Shown: positions 53,151 to 61,842 of the stretch, piece after piece
How the letters are laid out: each line of letters begins with the position of its first letter
Position numbering within the stretch: the first letter of the stretch is position 1
NCBI GenBank assembly: GCA_015065975.1
Contig: SVPG01000004.1
Coordinates: 1-64,000 of the forward strand
DNA: 64,000 nucleotides
From: Oscillospiraceae bacterium
GTDB taxonomy: Bacteria > Bacillota > Clostridia > Oscillospirales > Acutalibacteraceae
Direction: 5' to 3'
Notes under the pieces: model-generated
Databases searched by the model: none
Told to the model about the DNA's origin: nothing
What the model saw: only the letters and a program-made list of their open reading frames with translations
Made by a program: the position numbers and the translations under genes

Positions 53151-54139
53151 GTGAGAACATGAATAATCAGCCGCTTATTGAGGTCAAGAATTTAAAACAG
53201 TATTTCAATATAAATACAGGTATGTTCACCTCCAAGTCCCTTAAGGCTGTTGACGGTGTTTCCTTCAGCATCAACAAGGGCGAGACCCTCGGACTTGTCG
53301 GAGAATCGGGCTGCGGTAAGACAACAGTCGGCAGAACACTTCTCCACCTCTACAAGCCCACGGGCGGTGAAGTATGGTATAACGGAAAACAGCTCAAGAC
53401 CGCTGCGGATATAAAAGAATTCCGCAAGAAGGCCACAATGGTTTTCCAGGATCCCTATTCTTCGCTCAATCCCCGTATGACGGTTGCGGACATCATCGGC
53501 GAACCGCTTGATGTTCACCGTATGTACGAGAATAAGACACAGCGCCGCGAGCGCATTCTCGAGCTTATGGGTCATGTCGGACTCAACAGTGAGCACGCTT
53601 CCCGTTACGCTCACGAGTTCTCCGGCGGACAGAGACAGCGTATCGGTATTGCACGTGCGCTTGCTGTCAATCCCGACTTTATCGTTTGCGACGAGCCTGT
53701 TTCGGCTCTTGACGTTTCCATTCAGGCACAGGTCATCAATATGTTTGATGAGCTTCAGGAACAGCTTGGTCTGACCTATCTGTTCATCGCTCACGACCTC
53801 CTGGTTGTACGTCATATAAGCGACCGTATCGCTGTTATGTATCTCGGAAAGATGGTTGAGCTTGCAGATGCAGCGGATATTTATGACCGTCCGCTCCATC
53901 CCTATTCTCAGTCTCTGCTTTCCGCAGTTCCCATTCCCGATCCGAAGATCGCACGTGCGAACAAGAGAATCGCACTGAGCGGCGATATTCCCAGCCCGCT
54001 CAATGCACCCTCAGGCTGTCCGTTCAGAACACGCTGCGCTTATGCAACAGAGCAGTGTGCCTGCGAGATGCCCGAGTTCAAAGAGGTTGAAAAGGGTCAC
54101 TTTGTGGCTTGCCATAAGGTTGCCGAGATCAACAGCTGA
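53147..54139 (+). CDS. oppF: Oligopeptide ABC transporter ATP-binding protein (OppF/DppF)
   Basis: A 330-residue second ATPase. Walker [13 protein letters not shown] near residues 48-59, signature [20 protein letters not shown] near 154, Walker [17 protein letters not shown] near 174, and a C-terminal [16 protein letters not shown] stretch near 290. The GTG at 53147 overlaps the oppD stop (GTGA); ATG at 53159 is an alternative start. OppD and OppF form the heterodimeric engine of the importer. Confidence 0.94.
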   Translation: MSENMNNQPLIEVKNLKQYFNINTGMFTSKSLKAVDGVSFSINKGETLGLVGESGCGKTTVGRTLLHLYKPTGGEVWYNGKQLKTAADIKEFRKKATMVFQDPYSSLNPRMTVADIIGEPLDVHRMYENKTQRRERILELMGHVGLNSEHASRYAHEFSGGQRQRIGIARALAVNPDFIVCDEPVSALDVSIQAQVINMFDELQEQLGLTYLFIAHDLLVVRHISDRIAVMYLGKMVELADAADIYDRPLHPYSQSLLSAVPIPDPKIARANKRIALSGDIPSPLNAPSGCPFRTRCAYATEQCACEMPEFKEVEKGHFVACHKVAEINS

Positions 54140-54228
54140 AATCATTAAGTAATCAGACGGGGCAGAGGTTTTATTACGGTGCAGCTTCGGTCTCGTTTGG
54201 AATAAATGAAATTGAAAGGAAGAAGAAA

Positions 54229-56046
54229 ATGAAAAAAGTAATCGCACTTATGCTGGCACTTGTCATGGTTCTGTCTCTGGCAGCCTGTGGCGGCGCTGAC
54301 GACGACAATACTGATGTCGATAAGAATGTACTCGCAGTATGTCTGGCTTCCGAGCCTGACACCCTTGACCCCGCACTCAACTCCGCAGTTGACGGCGCAA
54401 CACTCGTTGCTCACCTCTTCTCCGGTCTTGCAAAGTGGGCTCAGGACGACGACGGCAACCTCATCATTGTTGCTGACGCTGTTGAGGAGCTTGTAGAAGG
54501 CGTTGTTAATGAAGACGGCACCGTAACCTATACCTACACTCTCAAAGACGGCCTCAAGTGGTCCGACGGCAAGGAAGTTACCGCACAGGATTTCGTTTTC
54601 GCATGGAACCGTGCAGCTTCTCCTGCTCTTTCTGCTGACTATTGCTACATGTTCGAAGTAGTTGACGGTTATGCAGAGATGTGGGAAACCGATGATTCCG
54701 ACAACTTTGTCAACCCCGATGCAAAGCTCAACGTTGAGGCAACTGACGACAAGACTCTTGTTGTTACTCTTGCTAACTCCATCGCATACTGGAACGAGCT
54801 TCTCGCATTCCCCACCTACTATCCCGTACGTGAGGATGTCGTAGCTGACGAGGCTTGGGCAACCGATCCTTCCACCTATGTCTGCAATGGTCCTTACACC
54901 ATGACAGGCTGGGAGCACAACAGTGTTATCACCCTCGAGAAGAACGAGGATTACATCGATGCTGACGCCATCACAATGCCCACCATCGAGTTCTATCTCT
55001 CCGATGATTCCAACAACATGCTCATGAACTATGAGAATGGCGACTGGCTCCTCATCGATGACGTTCCCACAAACGAGATCGCTAACCTCAAGGTTGAGTA
55101 TCCCGAAGAGTTCGTCGTTGCAGGCCAGATCGGTACCTACTATGTATGCTGGAACGTAAACGAGAATATCCTTCCCGCTTCCAGCAAGCTCACAGGCGTT
55201 GAGGCTGAGGCTGCTAAGGCTGAGATCAGAAGCGCTCTCGCTCTTCTCTTCGACCGTAACTACATCGTTGAGCAGATCACCCAGGCAGGTGAGGTTCCCG
55301 CATCCTCTTTCGTTGCTATGGGTATGACCAATCCTGACGGAACTCAGTTCTATCAGACCGCCGGCGACAGCTCCGATTATTATGGCTACTATGACGTTTC
55401 TGTTGATGCTATCGAGGACAACTTCGACGCTTGCGTTGAGGTTCTCAAGAAGTATTACACTTATGACGAGGCAACTATGAAGTTCACTGATGTCCCGTCT
55501 CTCACTTATCTCTACAACACTTCCGACGCTCATAAGGCTGTTGGTGAGTATCTCCAGGCTGCATTTGCAAGCGTTGGTATCACCATGAACCTTGAGAACC
55601 AGGAGTGGAACACATTCCTTAACACCCGTAAGAACGGCGAGTATTCCGTCGCTCGTAACGGCTGGCTTGCTGACTACAACGATCCTATCTGCTTCCTCGA
55701 TATGTGGACCAGCGGTTCCGGCAACAACGACATCCAGTTCGGTAAGGGCGCACATGCTGACCTTGCTATGTATGATCTTGATCTGACCGCTCTCGGTTAT
55801 GACATCAAGGTTGAGGATGGCACTTGGGCAGAGACCTATGACGTTCTCATCTCCACCATCAAGGCTTGCACCGATAACGAGGTTCGTTATGAGCTCATGC
55901 ACATCGCTGAGGATATGCTCATGTCTACCGGTTGTGTTGTTCCCCTTTACTTCTACACCGATATCTACATGATCAGCGACAGCGTTAACGGATTCTTCTC
56001 CAACCCGCTCGGCTACAAGTACTTCATGTACTGCACAATCGACTAA
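54229..56046 (+). CDS. oppA: Peptide ABC transporter substrate-binding lipoprotein
   Basis: A 605-residue solute-binding protein of the OppA/DppE family. Lipoprotein signal MKKVIALMLALVMVLSLAAC with lipobox LAAC (Cys20), then a Gly/Asp-rich linker. Family hallmarks EPDTLDPALNSAVDG near 41-55, YTYTLKDGLKWSDGKEVTAQ near 103-122 and FVFAWNRAASPALSADYCYM follow. It captures peptides at the outer face of the membrane for OppBCDF. AAAGGAAGAAG precedes the ATG. Codon choice indicates strong expression. A terminator closes the operon. Confidence 0.96.
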   Translation: MKKVIALMLALVMVLSLAACGGADDDNTDVDKNVLAVCLASEPDTLDPALNSAVDGATLVAHLFSGLAKWAQDDDGNLIIVADAVEELVEGVVNEDGTVTYTYTLKDGLKWSDGKEVTAQDFVFAWNRAASPALSADYCYMFEVVDGYAEMWETDDSDNFVNPDAKLNVEATDDKTLVVTLANSIAYWNELLAFPTYYPVREDVVADEAWATDPSTYVCNGPYTMTGWEHNSVITLEKNEDYIDADAITMPTIEFYLSDDSNNMLMNYENGDWLLIDDVPTNEIANLKVEYPEEFVVAGQIGTYYVCWNVNENILPASSKLTGVEAEAAKAEIRSALALLFDRNYIVEQITQAGEVPASSFVAMGMTNPDGTQFYQTAGDSSDYYGYYDVSVDAIEDNFDACVEVLKKYYTYDEATMKFTDVPSLTYLYNTSDAHKAVGEYLQAAFASVGITMNLENQEWNTFLNTRKNGEYSVARNGWLADYNDPICFLDMWTSGSGNNDIQFGKGAHADLAMYDLDLTALGYDIKVEDGTWAETYDVLISTIKACTDNEVRYELMHIAEDMLMSTGCVVPLYFYTDIYMISDSVNGFFSNPLGYKYFMYCTID

Positions 56047-56081
56047 TTTAAAGTTAGTCCGATTAGCTGATAAGTAAACAG

Positions 56082-56119
56082 ACGGCTGTAATCCCGTTTT
56101 GGGGTTACAGCCGTTTTTT
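56082..56119 (+). terminator. Terminator of the peptide transporter operon
   Basis: Stem ACGGCTGTAA(T)CCC/GGGGTTACAGCCGT with a short T-rich loop, followed by TTTTTT. Confidence 0.92.
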
Positions 56120-56190
56120 GTATAAATATTGTTTTCCCTGAAAAATATCAGCCCGCACGATTGTATTATAAGTGAAAGGAGGTCATGCCG

Positions 56191-56661
56191 ATGTGTTCAT
56201 TTGGTACCGATGAATACATAGAAAGAGTTGTAAGTGATTACAGTAAAAGCCTTTTGAGAGTCGCTTATACGATTCTCAGATCGACCGCAGATGCTGAGGA
56301 TGCGGTTCAGGAAACCTTTCTGAAGCTTATGACAAAATGCCCGAGGTTTGAAAACCCTGAGCATGAGAAGGCGTGGCTTCTGAGGGTAACCATAAACATA
56401 TCAAAAAATATGCTCAAAAGGTCTTCAAGAAAGGATATTGTAATCGAAGAGCATAAAGCCTTAAGTCGGGATGAATCGACTGATACGCTTGAAGCAGTGC
56501 TGGCACTTCCCGAGAAATACAGCACTGTGATTCACCTGTTTTACTATGAAGGCTATCAGATAAAAGAAATTGCTGATATATTGAAGCTGCCGTCGGCAAC
56601 TGTCGGAACAAGACTTGCGCGAGCTCGGGCGATACTTAGATCGACGCTGAAAGGAGAATGA
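56191..56661 (+). CDS. ECF-type RNA polymerase sigma factor
   Basis: A 156-residue sigma-70 family factor with region 2 (SLLRVAYTILRSTADAEDAV near 17-36, then QETFLKLM) and region 4 (LPEKYSTVIHLFYYEGYQIK near 107-126, then EIADILKLPSATVGTRLARA). No region 1 or 3, as in ECF factors. The ATG at 56191 is eight bases after AAAGGAGG; an ATG at 56185 is too close. The next gene, four bases downstream, is a membrane protein that probably acts as its anti-sigma factor. Confidence 0.93.
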   Translation: MCSFGTDEYIERVVSDYSKSLLRVAYTILRSTADAEDAVQETFLKLMTKCPRFENPEHEKAWLLRVTINISKNMLKRSSRKDIVIEEHKALSRDESTDTLEAVLALPEKYSTVIHLFYYEGYQIKEIADILKLPSATVGTRLARARAILRSTLKGE

Positions 56662-56664
56662 TTT

Positions 56665-57447
56665 ATGGACAGAAAAATCGCTGAATACAAACAGCAGATC
56701 GAAAAAATCGCGTTCTCCGAGAGCTTCTTGCGTGACACGACCGAATTGATGCGGACAGCAAAAGAAAGGGAGAATAATATGATGAATAAGAAAAAGACAA
56801 TAAAAACAGCGATTGCACTTGCTGCAATAATAGCTCTGCTTACAACGACTGTTTTTGCGCTGCCGCTGCTTATGTCGCCGAAGGAGGTGGCAGAGAGATT
56901 TGAGGAGAATACGGTTGCCTCGGCGTTCGAGTCTGAGGGTGCAGTACAGATAAACGAATCGATAGTAACAGATGAATACTGCATTACACTTCAGGCGATG
57001 GTTGATGGTGAGAAGCTTGTGTGCATTGATGGAGAATGGCTCAATGAGGACAGAAGCTATATGGTTTTTTCCATAGCGAGAACCGACGGAACACCGATCA
57101 CGATCGATGATGAGCTGTTTATGCTCTCTCCGCTTGTGGCGGGTTATGATGTGTGGAAGGTAAATGCGTGGTCGCTTGAAGCAAGCGGACATTATACACA
57201 CGAAAACGGTATAAGATATTATCTTTTTGATTACGCAAACCTTGAGATGTTTGCAGACAGAACGGTATATCTCGCCGCATATGAAGGAAGCCTTGCGCCC
57301 TCACCCGACATCTTCACGATGGACGAAGCGGGCAATATCGATTATCGTGATGACTATACAGGTATCAGAGCAATGTTCAAGCTCCCGCTCGACCCCGAAA
57401 AGGCAGACCCCGAGGCAGCGGCAAAGTTTTTGGAGGAGTATTGCTGA
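56665..57447 (+). CDS. Probable membrane anti-sigma partner of the ECF factor
   Basis: A 260-residue single-pass membrane protein. A short cytoplasmic region (1-48, AEYKQQIEKIAFSESFLRDT) precedes a helix (about 49-68, TAIALAAIIALLTTTVFALP) and an extracellular domain rich in beta strands and aromatic residues. There is no zf-HC2 zinc motif. Position four bases after an ECF sigma gene makes an anti-sigma or signal-sensing role likely, as in DUF4179-type partners; this is inference from context. A terminator follows. Confidence 0.75.
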   Translation: MDRKIAEYKQQIEKIAFSESFLRDTTELMRTAKERENNMMNKKKTIKTAIALAAIIALLTTTVFALPLLMSPKEVAERFEENTVASAFESEGAVQINESIVTDEYCITLQAMVDGEKLVCIDGEWLNEDRSYMVFSIARTDGTPITIDDELFMLSPLVAGYDVWKVNAWSLEASGHYTHENGIRYYLFDYANLEMFADRTVYLAAYEGSLAPSPDIFTMDEAGNIDYRDDYTGIRAMFKLPLDPEKADPEAAAKFLEEYC

Positions 57448-57450
57448 TAA

Positions 57451-57490
57451 AAAAGGATTAACGGCAGATTTTGCCGTTAATCCTTTTTTT
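57451..57490. terminator. Bidirectional terminator between the anti-sigma gene and spoVT
   Basis: Stem AAAAGGATTAACGGCA/TGCCGTTAATCCTTTT with a short loop, A-rich on the left and T-rich on the right, between convergent genes. The spoVT stop codon lies inside its right edge. Confidence 0.92.
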
Positions 57491-58031
57491 ATTCTTCCAT
57501 CTGTTTTCCGAGAAAGCCTGCCGCAACCTGTGCGAGTTTTACTTCGGTGTCGCGGGGGAAACTGCCCGAATCACTTTCCAGAAGCACAACAGCGCCGACG
57601 ATATCGCCCGAAGCGATAACAGGGAACATAACGACAGCCTTTCTGTCGAGACCTTCAACAGGCTGGATATATCCGTCGGCAGAGCTCTTTGCAGCGAAGG
57701 AACGGCGTCCCTCCATCATATCCTCGAGCTCGTGAGAGATGCGTCTGTCGAGATATTCCTTGCGGGAGACGCCTGCCGCGGCAACAACGTGATCGCGGTC
57801 GCAGATAAGACTCGGGAATCCTGAGTTTTTGCACAGAACATCTGCGTATTGTCCCGAATAGGGGGAAAGCTCGCCGATGGGAGAATACTTTTTAAAAATA
57901 ACCTCACCGTCGTTGTCGGTGTAAATCTCCAGAGGGTCGCCCTCGCGGATTCTCATGGTTCTCCTTATCTCTTTGGGGATAACGACCCTTCCGAGGTCGT
58001 CGATGCGTCTGACTATACCGGTTGCTTTCAT
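57489..58031 (-). CDS. spoVT: Stage V sporulation protein T (AbrB-type regulator)
   Basis: A 180-residue regulator. The N-terminal swapped-hairpin AbrB/SpoVT DNA-binding domain is MKATGIVRRIDDLGRVVIPK followed by EIRRTMRIREGDPLEIYT; the C-terminal about 120 residues form a GAF-like domain. In Bacillus SpoVT modulates late forespore gene expression under sigma-G. AAGGAG precedes the ATG. Presence here, together with the SpoVB-like gene, supports a spore-forming lineage, though some non-sporulating relatives keep spoVT. Confidence 0.93.
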   Translation of the reverse strand: MKATGIVRRIDDLGRVVIPKEIRRTMRIREGDPLEIYTDNDGEVIFKKYSPIGELSPYSGQYADVLCKNSGFPSLICDRDHVVAAAGVSRKEYLDRRISHELEDMMEGRRSFAAKSSADGYIQPVEGLDRKAVVMFPVIASGDIVGAVVLLESDSGSFPRDTEVKLAQVAAGFLGKQMEE

Positions 58032-58109
58032 ATATATAAATCTCCTTGTTTTGCAAATTTCGATGTTATTATCTGTAATACAAGGGGATTTATACTCGCA
58101 TATCTCTTT

Positions 58110-59159
58110 TTACCTCTCTGCGATCTGATGAATAATTTCGGAAAAGCCTTCCGAATCGGATACGAGAAGACCGTGAGTCATGTTTTCCATCAGGAACATT
58201 TGCTTGTACGGTGCATTTACTTCGTCGAAATATTCCTGAGCCAGCTTGTAATTCGTCTGATAATCCTTATCTCCGTTTATGTTGTAAAACGGTACCTGAT
58301 AATCGGTTCTGCCCTTTAGAGAGAAGGAGGCGAACTCCTCGGATTTGAAGAAATCCAGATACACTCCCATATCTCGCTTGAAATAATTTATCCAATCGAT
58401 AAGCGAATAGTTCGGATTGAATATTACGGTTGAAATCAGATTATAGTCCGAACCGTTCACCATCATGTCATAGCCGTATTTCTGCATTATAGTATTTCGG
58501 GCGTTGATGTGTTCCATGGTGATATTTTCGGGAGTCAGTTGATTTACCAGCGCCAGAGTTTCTTCGTCACCGTCAGCCCATACCGTTGCTTCCAGCTTGA
58601 ATGCCTCTTCGTTTTCAAGATAGTCAACGAGCTGTCCTGTTCCTATAAAGCATTCATAATATTCGGGATATTCAAGAACAAGATTCGCTCCGTAAATAGA
58701 TCCCCACGAATGTCCGAGCAGAGTGATCTTATCCTTTGAAAGGTAGTCAAGAAGAAATTCCGTTACTTCTTTTCCGTCCGTCATAAATAATTCTCGGGTA
58801 AGTACAGTGTCGTTCTGCTCTGCATCATAGCTTTTTCCGCAGTTGCGCTGATCCCATGTTACCACGGTGTATACATCCGCCCATTTTCTTGTAAAGGCAT
58901 GGTCGATATCACTTGTTGCCGAACCGGGACCGCCGTGCAGGTACAGCAGGACGGGGTTGTCAGTGTCCTCACCGTAAATGTTGATCCACTGTTTTGTGCC
59001 GTTGACATCGATATACATTGACTCGTTGATACCGCCGTCGGGAGTCTGATTGTAAACAGCTATTCCGACAGCTCTGACCGAAAAGAATAAAACAATCGAT
59101 GCCGTGATAACAATTGATATCCATTTTACAACTGTTAATACCCGTGATTTTTTCTTCAT
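58110..59159 (-). CDS. Membrane-anchored alpha/beta hydrolase (prolyl aminopeptidase-like)
   Basis: A 349-residue hydrolase with an N-terminal membrane helix (WISIVITASIVLFFSVRAVG, about 12-31). The alpha/beta core has LLYLHGGPGSATSDIDHAF near 70-88 (oxyanion loop), WDQRNCGKS near 101, nucleophile Ser in LLGHSWGSIYGAN near 145, and catalytic Asp in NGDKDYQ and His in MTHGLLV near the end. The HGGPG motif places it with proline iminopeptidase-like enzymes, but substrates vary widely. GGAGGC precedes the ATG. A promoter lies about 200 bases upstream. Confidence 0.9.
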   Translation of the reverse strand: MKKKSRVLTVVKWISIVITASIVLFFSVRAVGIAVYNQTPDGGINESMYIDVNGTKQWINIYGEDTDNPVLLYLHGGPGSATSDIDHAFTRKWADVYTVVTWDQRNCGKSYDAEQNDTVLTRELFMTDGKEVTEFLLDYLSKDKITLLGHSWGSIYGANLVLEYPEYYECFIGTGQLVDYLENEEAFKLEATVWADGDEETLALVNQLTPENITMEHINARNTIMQKYGYDMMVNGSDYNLISTVIFNPNYSLIDWINYFKRDMGVYLDFFKSEEFASFSLKGRTDYQVPFYNINGDKDYQTNYKLAQEYFDEVNAPYKQMFLMENMTHGLLVSDSEGFSEIIHQIAER

Positions 59160-59355
59160 TTTTATTGCCTCCGTTAACTTCAGATTCAGCCGTCAGAAAT
59201 CATTCATCTCTTCGGCTGTTCTTTCTTTATGACCGTAATCATGACCGTTCGATGATGCTTCCTTTCTTCGACTCCCAAATAAAAACCAATACAGTTTTTA
59301 AAATAGTACAAATTTTAATTTACTATAAATTCTAAATTAGTACAGATGCAGGTTC

Positions 59356-59384
59356 ATTATAGTGCAGCAGATGCGTTTTGTCAA
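59356..59384 (-). promoter_or_regulatory. Promoter of the hydrolase gene
   Basis: On the minus strand, TTGACA (59379-59384), 17-base spacer, TATAAT (59356-59361). The gap to the hydrolase start is about 195 bases, a long AT-rich leader containing two TAGTAC copies (59303 and 59337) just after the start site. Nothing else is recognisable in 59160-59345. Confidence 0.85.
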
Positions 59385-59411
59385 TACACTATTTATTTTA
59401 TTTTGAAATAA

Positions 59412-59446
59412 AGAACCCGAGGTGTACGGGTAACACCTCGGGTTTA
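59412..59446 (-). terminator. Terminator after the MerR gene
   Basis: Stem ACCCGAGGTGT/ACACCTCGGGT with a short loop; reading on the minus strand it is followed by TTCTTTATTT. It separates the MerR transcript from the hydrolase promoter. Confidence 0.85.
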
Positions 59447-59457
59447 AGGATTACATA

Positions 59458-60216
59458 TTAGTTTTGAGATACGATAATTGCGAGAATAAGTATGCCGACA
59501 GTGATTATAAGAGCGATTGCTGTTCCGATTTTCTTTATCTTTTCTGCGAGTTTGGGGTTCTTTTTCCCGATAAAGTAAACAGGTAAGCCTAATATTGAAC
59601 AAAACAGAATAGAAATAAACGGCCAGAAGAAGCCTTGAAGAAAGATGCCGAAGGAGCGATCCTTGCCTTCAAGGATATACCACATAAGCCCTAATAGAAG
59701 ACAGAGACCGAGCGCTCTGAGAATACTTTCCTTCAAATTGTACAGTGGCTTTCCTTCGTTGTCGGCAAGATTGAATTCGTTGAGGATAACCCCTTTCTCG
59801 AACTCAACGACATCATTCAATATGTCCTTGAATCTGAGACCGGATTTCTCCATTTCGTCGATTTCTGTCCAGTACATATTCTCGTCAAGGGTGAGAATGC
59901 TTTCGTTTCGCTCCTGCATTATTCTGCTGACACTGATAGCGCCCTCGAGCTCTTTTATCTGATTCTCAAGCGCTGTGATGTTTTCCTCGAGCAAAACTTG
60001 CAGTGAACATTCTTCGTCCAGGACTTTTTTGATATCCGAGACCGAAAAACCTATACGTCTCAGAATTATTATTTTTTTCAGAGTCGCAACATCATCGTCG
60101 CTGTATTCGCGATATGAATTGTCGAGTCGCTCGGGAGAGATAAGATTCTCTTTTTCATAAAATCTGATGGTAGCTCTGGGGATCTCCAACTGCTGTTCCA
60201 ATTGCTTTATTGTCAT
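59458..60216 (-). CDS. MerR-family regulator with C-terminal membrane helices
   Basis: A 252-residue regulator. The N-terminal MerR winged helix is MTIKQLEQQLEIPRATIRFY with NLISPERLDNSYREYSDDDV; a helical dimerisation region follows (to about residue 125). The C-terminal about 90 residues hold three hydrophobic helices (ALGLCLLLGLMWYIL, FFWPFISILFCSILGLPVYF, IGTAIALIITVGILILAIIV). MerR proteins are normally soluble, so a membrane-bound sensor-regulator is implied. ATG at 60216 with AAAGGAGG upstream. The promoter has a 19-bp spacer typical of MerR control, suggesting autoregulation. Confidence 0.9.
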   Translation of the reverse strand: MTIKQLEQQLEIPRATIRFYEKENLISPERLDNSYREYSDDDVATLKKIIILRRIGFSVSDIKKVLDEECSLQVLLEENITALENQIKELEGAISVSRIMQERNESILTLDENMYWTEIDEMEKSGLRFKDILNDVVEFEKGVILNEFNLADNEGKPLYNLKESILRALGLCLLLGLMWYILEGKDRSFGIFLQGFFWPFISILFCSILGLPVYFIGKKNPKLAEKIKKIGTAIALIITVGILILAIIVSQN

Positions 60217-60237
60217 AAAAAGACCTCCTTTGCTATC

Positions 60238-60268
60238 GTTATAAGGTATAAACAAGGTTTACAGTCAA
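60238..60268 (-). promoter_or_regulatory. MerR-type promoter with 19-bp spacer and dyad
   Basis: On the minus strand, TTGACT (60263-60268) and TATAAC (60238-60243) are separated by 19 bases, two more than normal. The spacer holds an imperfect dyad GTAAAC-CTT-GTTTATAC. This is the layout twisted into register by MerR activators. Confidence 0.82.
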
Positions 60269-60307
60269 GTCTTTTTTCAAAAATTCAGAATAAAAAGTGA
60301 GTTTTCG

Positions 60308-60805
60308 CTATCCCGACACGCAATATGTGTACATTACCTCTCTCAATTCCTTGCCTGCTATAGTGTCGTTGAGATATTCATCAGAACAAACGAAACCGTT
60401 CTTTTCATAGAATCTTCGCGCTCTGATATTATCTTCAAGAACCCATAAAAGCAATCTGTTATAACCGAGAGATTTTAATTCTTCGACACATCTTTTGAGA
60501 AGATGACTTCCATAGCCTTTACCCATATAATCGGGCAGGAAGTATATCGAGACGATTTCACCGTAATCATTATAGTTTTCCCATCTTGATTTGCAGAAGC
60601 AGGAAGTGCCGATGATTGATCCGTTTTCGATCAGTATAAGATTGTTCATGCCTTCTTTATTTATGCGGTTTGCCCAACGTCCTTTCGGAATACTGTCGAG
60701 ATAATCCTGTGGGATAATGTCTTTATACGCAAACTTCCAGCTGCTCTCATATATATTGCTTATCTCAAGCAAATCATCGTCCTGATTGATGTATCTGATT
60801 TCCAT
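60308..60805 (-). CDS. GNAT-family N-acetyltransferase
   Basis: A 165-residue GNAT protein. The acetyl-CoA motif is IYFLPDYMGKGYGSHLLKRC near residues 88-107, followed by NIRARRFYEKNGFVCSDEYL, the usual end of the fold. AGAGG precedes the ATG. Substrate unknown; the YPDD-like upstream YDIIPQDYLDSIPKGRWANR resembles acetyltransferases annotated as RimI/L-like. Confidence 0.9.
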   Translation of the reverse strand: MEIRYINQDDDLLEISNIYESSWKFAYKDIIPQDYLDSIPKGRWANRINKEGMNNLILIENGSIIGTSCFCKSRWENYNDYGEIVSIYFLPDYMGKGYGSHLLKRCVEELKSLGYNRLLLWVLEDNIRARRFYEKNGFVCSDEYLNDTIAGKELREVMYTYCVSG

Positions 60806-60829
60806 AATAATACCTCTTGTGAGTTCAGC

Positions 60830-60903
60830 TTATTTCTTTCTCGTCAGCAGACATACGTTGACGGAAACTTATCGACTTCGACCGTTGTAGGGAACATGTC
60901 TAC
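60830..60903 (-). pseudogene. Decayed duplicate of the rlmD 3' end
   Basis: The minus strand reads VDMFPTTVEVDKFPST and, after a frame change, VCLLTRKK and a stop. The intact rlmD ends VDMFPHTKHIECVCLLTKR and a stop. DNA identity is clear in GTCAGCAGACA(T/G)ACG and GGGAACAT(G/A)TC. This fragment and the true rlmD end (61843-61901) flank the unknown 285-residue gene, in the same orientation. Just upstream of the fragment the minus strand reads MNLFYKCGQCGEGYN and a stop, a possible second broken gene end. Confidence 0.75.
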
Positions 60904-60952
60904 TAGTTATAACCTTCTCCACATTGTCCACATTTGTAAAACAAATTCATTT

Positions 60953-61810
60953 TTATATATAATCACAGAGATTCTCACCGAACACTTCGAATAATCTCTT
61001 GCAATTGATTCCATCCCTTGCATACCATCGGTTTACTGGATATGCAAAATAATTTTTATATTCAACTGGATCTCTTTCATATTCATTCGCAAAATACACA
61101 TCATAAGCTGGAAAATCATTACTTGCAAGTATGCCACAGATTCCTAACTCTCCTAATAAAACTGATATTTCATCTTTATTAGTTTTGAATATCTTTGCTT
61201 TTTGAATGACATCTCTGAGTTTGCCTGCTTTATCCGAACTTTCCAAGCACTCCACACATGATAATATTCTTGCAAATATTCTCTTGTCTTCGTCCGTAGG
61301 CTTTACTTTTGGAAGTTTTATAAACTGTTCAAGGTCAAACACCGCATAGTTGAGATTCATATTCCCAATAACACTGCCACCAGATTTATACCTCTCATAA
61401 TTTTTAAAATTATATCCGTATTTTTCATCAAATTTATTGGGTGAATCCTTCCAAGCGGACCATCCACATAAATAACAATGGATAGATGCGGACGCAAGTA
61501 TCTCATTATGACTTTTCATAAATTCATGTTCAGGAATAGCCATTGCATAATAATAACTACCAAGAGCCGAACGATATTCGAGCTTTCGTGTCGATAAGCT
61601 AAAAAGAAATGCGTTTGCAATATCCTTAGGATCTATCTCCGCGAGTATACACTGTAACCTCTGTAGCATGTCGCAATGTGCTTCGTACTTCGGATAATCG
61701 AACAAGTATCCTTGCGCTTTTGCAATGGTCATTTCATCCTCGGAAATATTCACGTCATCCCCATTAGGACTTTTATATAGCGCAAATAAAGTTTTTAATC
61801 CATCGTCCAT
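60953..61810 (-). CDS. Unrecognised 285-residue protein between rlmD and its duplicated end
   Basis: No family is recognised. The protein is soluble, with no signal or membrane segment. It shows YYYAMAIPEHEFMKSHNEIL near 86-105, a CYLCGW motif near 114 that could bind metal or form a disulfide, and acidic/aromatic stretches (FDEKYGYNFKNYERYKSGGS). ATG at 61810 follows GGGAGGTC; a longer upstream frame overlaps rlmD. Its position between the rlmD end and a decayed rlmD fragment suggests it came in with an insertion. Possible relatives: uncharacterised cargo proteins of mobile elements. Confidence 0.7.
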   Translation of the reverse strand: MDDGLKTLFALYKSPNGDDVNISEDEMTIAKAQGYLFDYPKYEAHCDMLQRLQCILAEIDPKDIANAFLFSLSTRKLEYRSALGSYYYAMAIPEHEFMKSHNEILASASIHCYLCGWSAWKDSPNKFDEKYGYNFKNYERYKSGGSVIGNMNLNYAVFDLEQFIKLPKVKPTDEDKRIFARILSCVECLESSDKAGKLRDVIQKAKIFKTNKDEISVLLGELGICGILASNDFPAYDVYFANEYERDPVEYKNYFAYPVNRWYARDGINCKRLFEVFGENLCDYI

Positions 61811-61842
61811 TACAATGACCTCCCAACAATTTATCTGACAAA

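Noticed and set aside
54145-55902. A 585-codon open frame on the minus strand opposite the peptide-binding lipoprotein
   Set aside because: It is a codon-bias shadow of oppA, which has a signal peptide, lipobox, ribosome site and clear family motifs. The opposite frame has no start context or recognisable domain.
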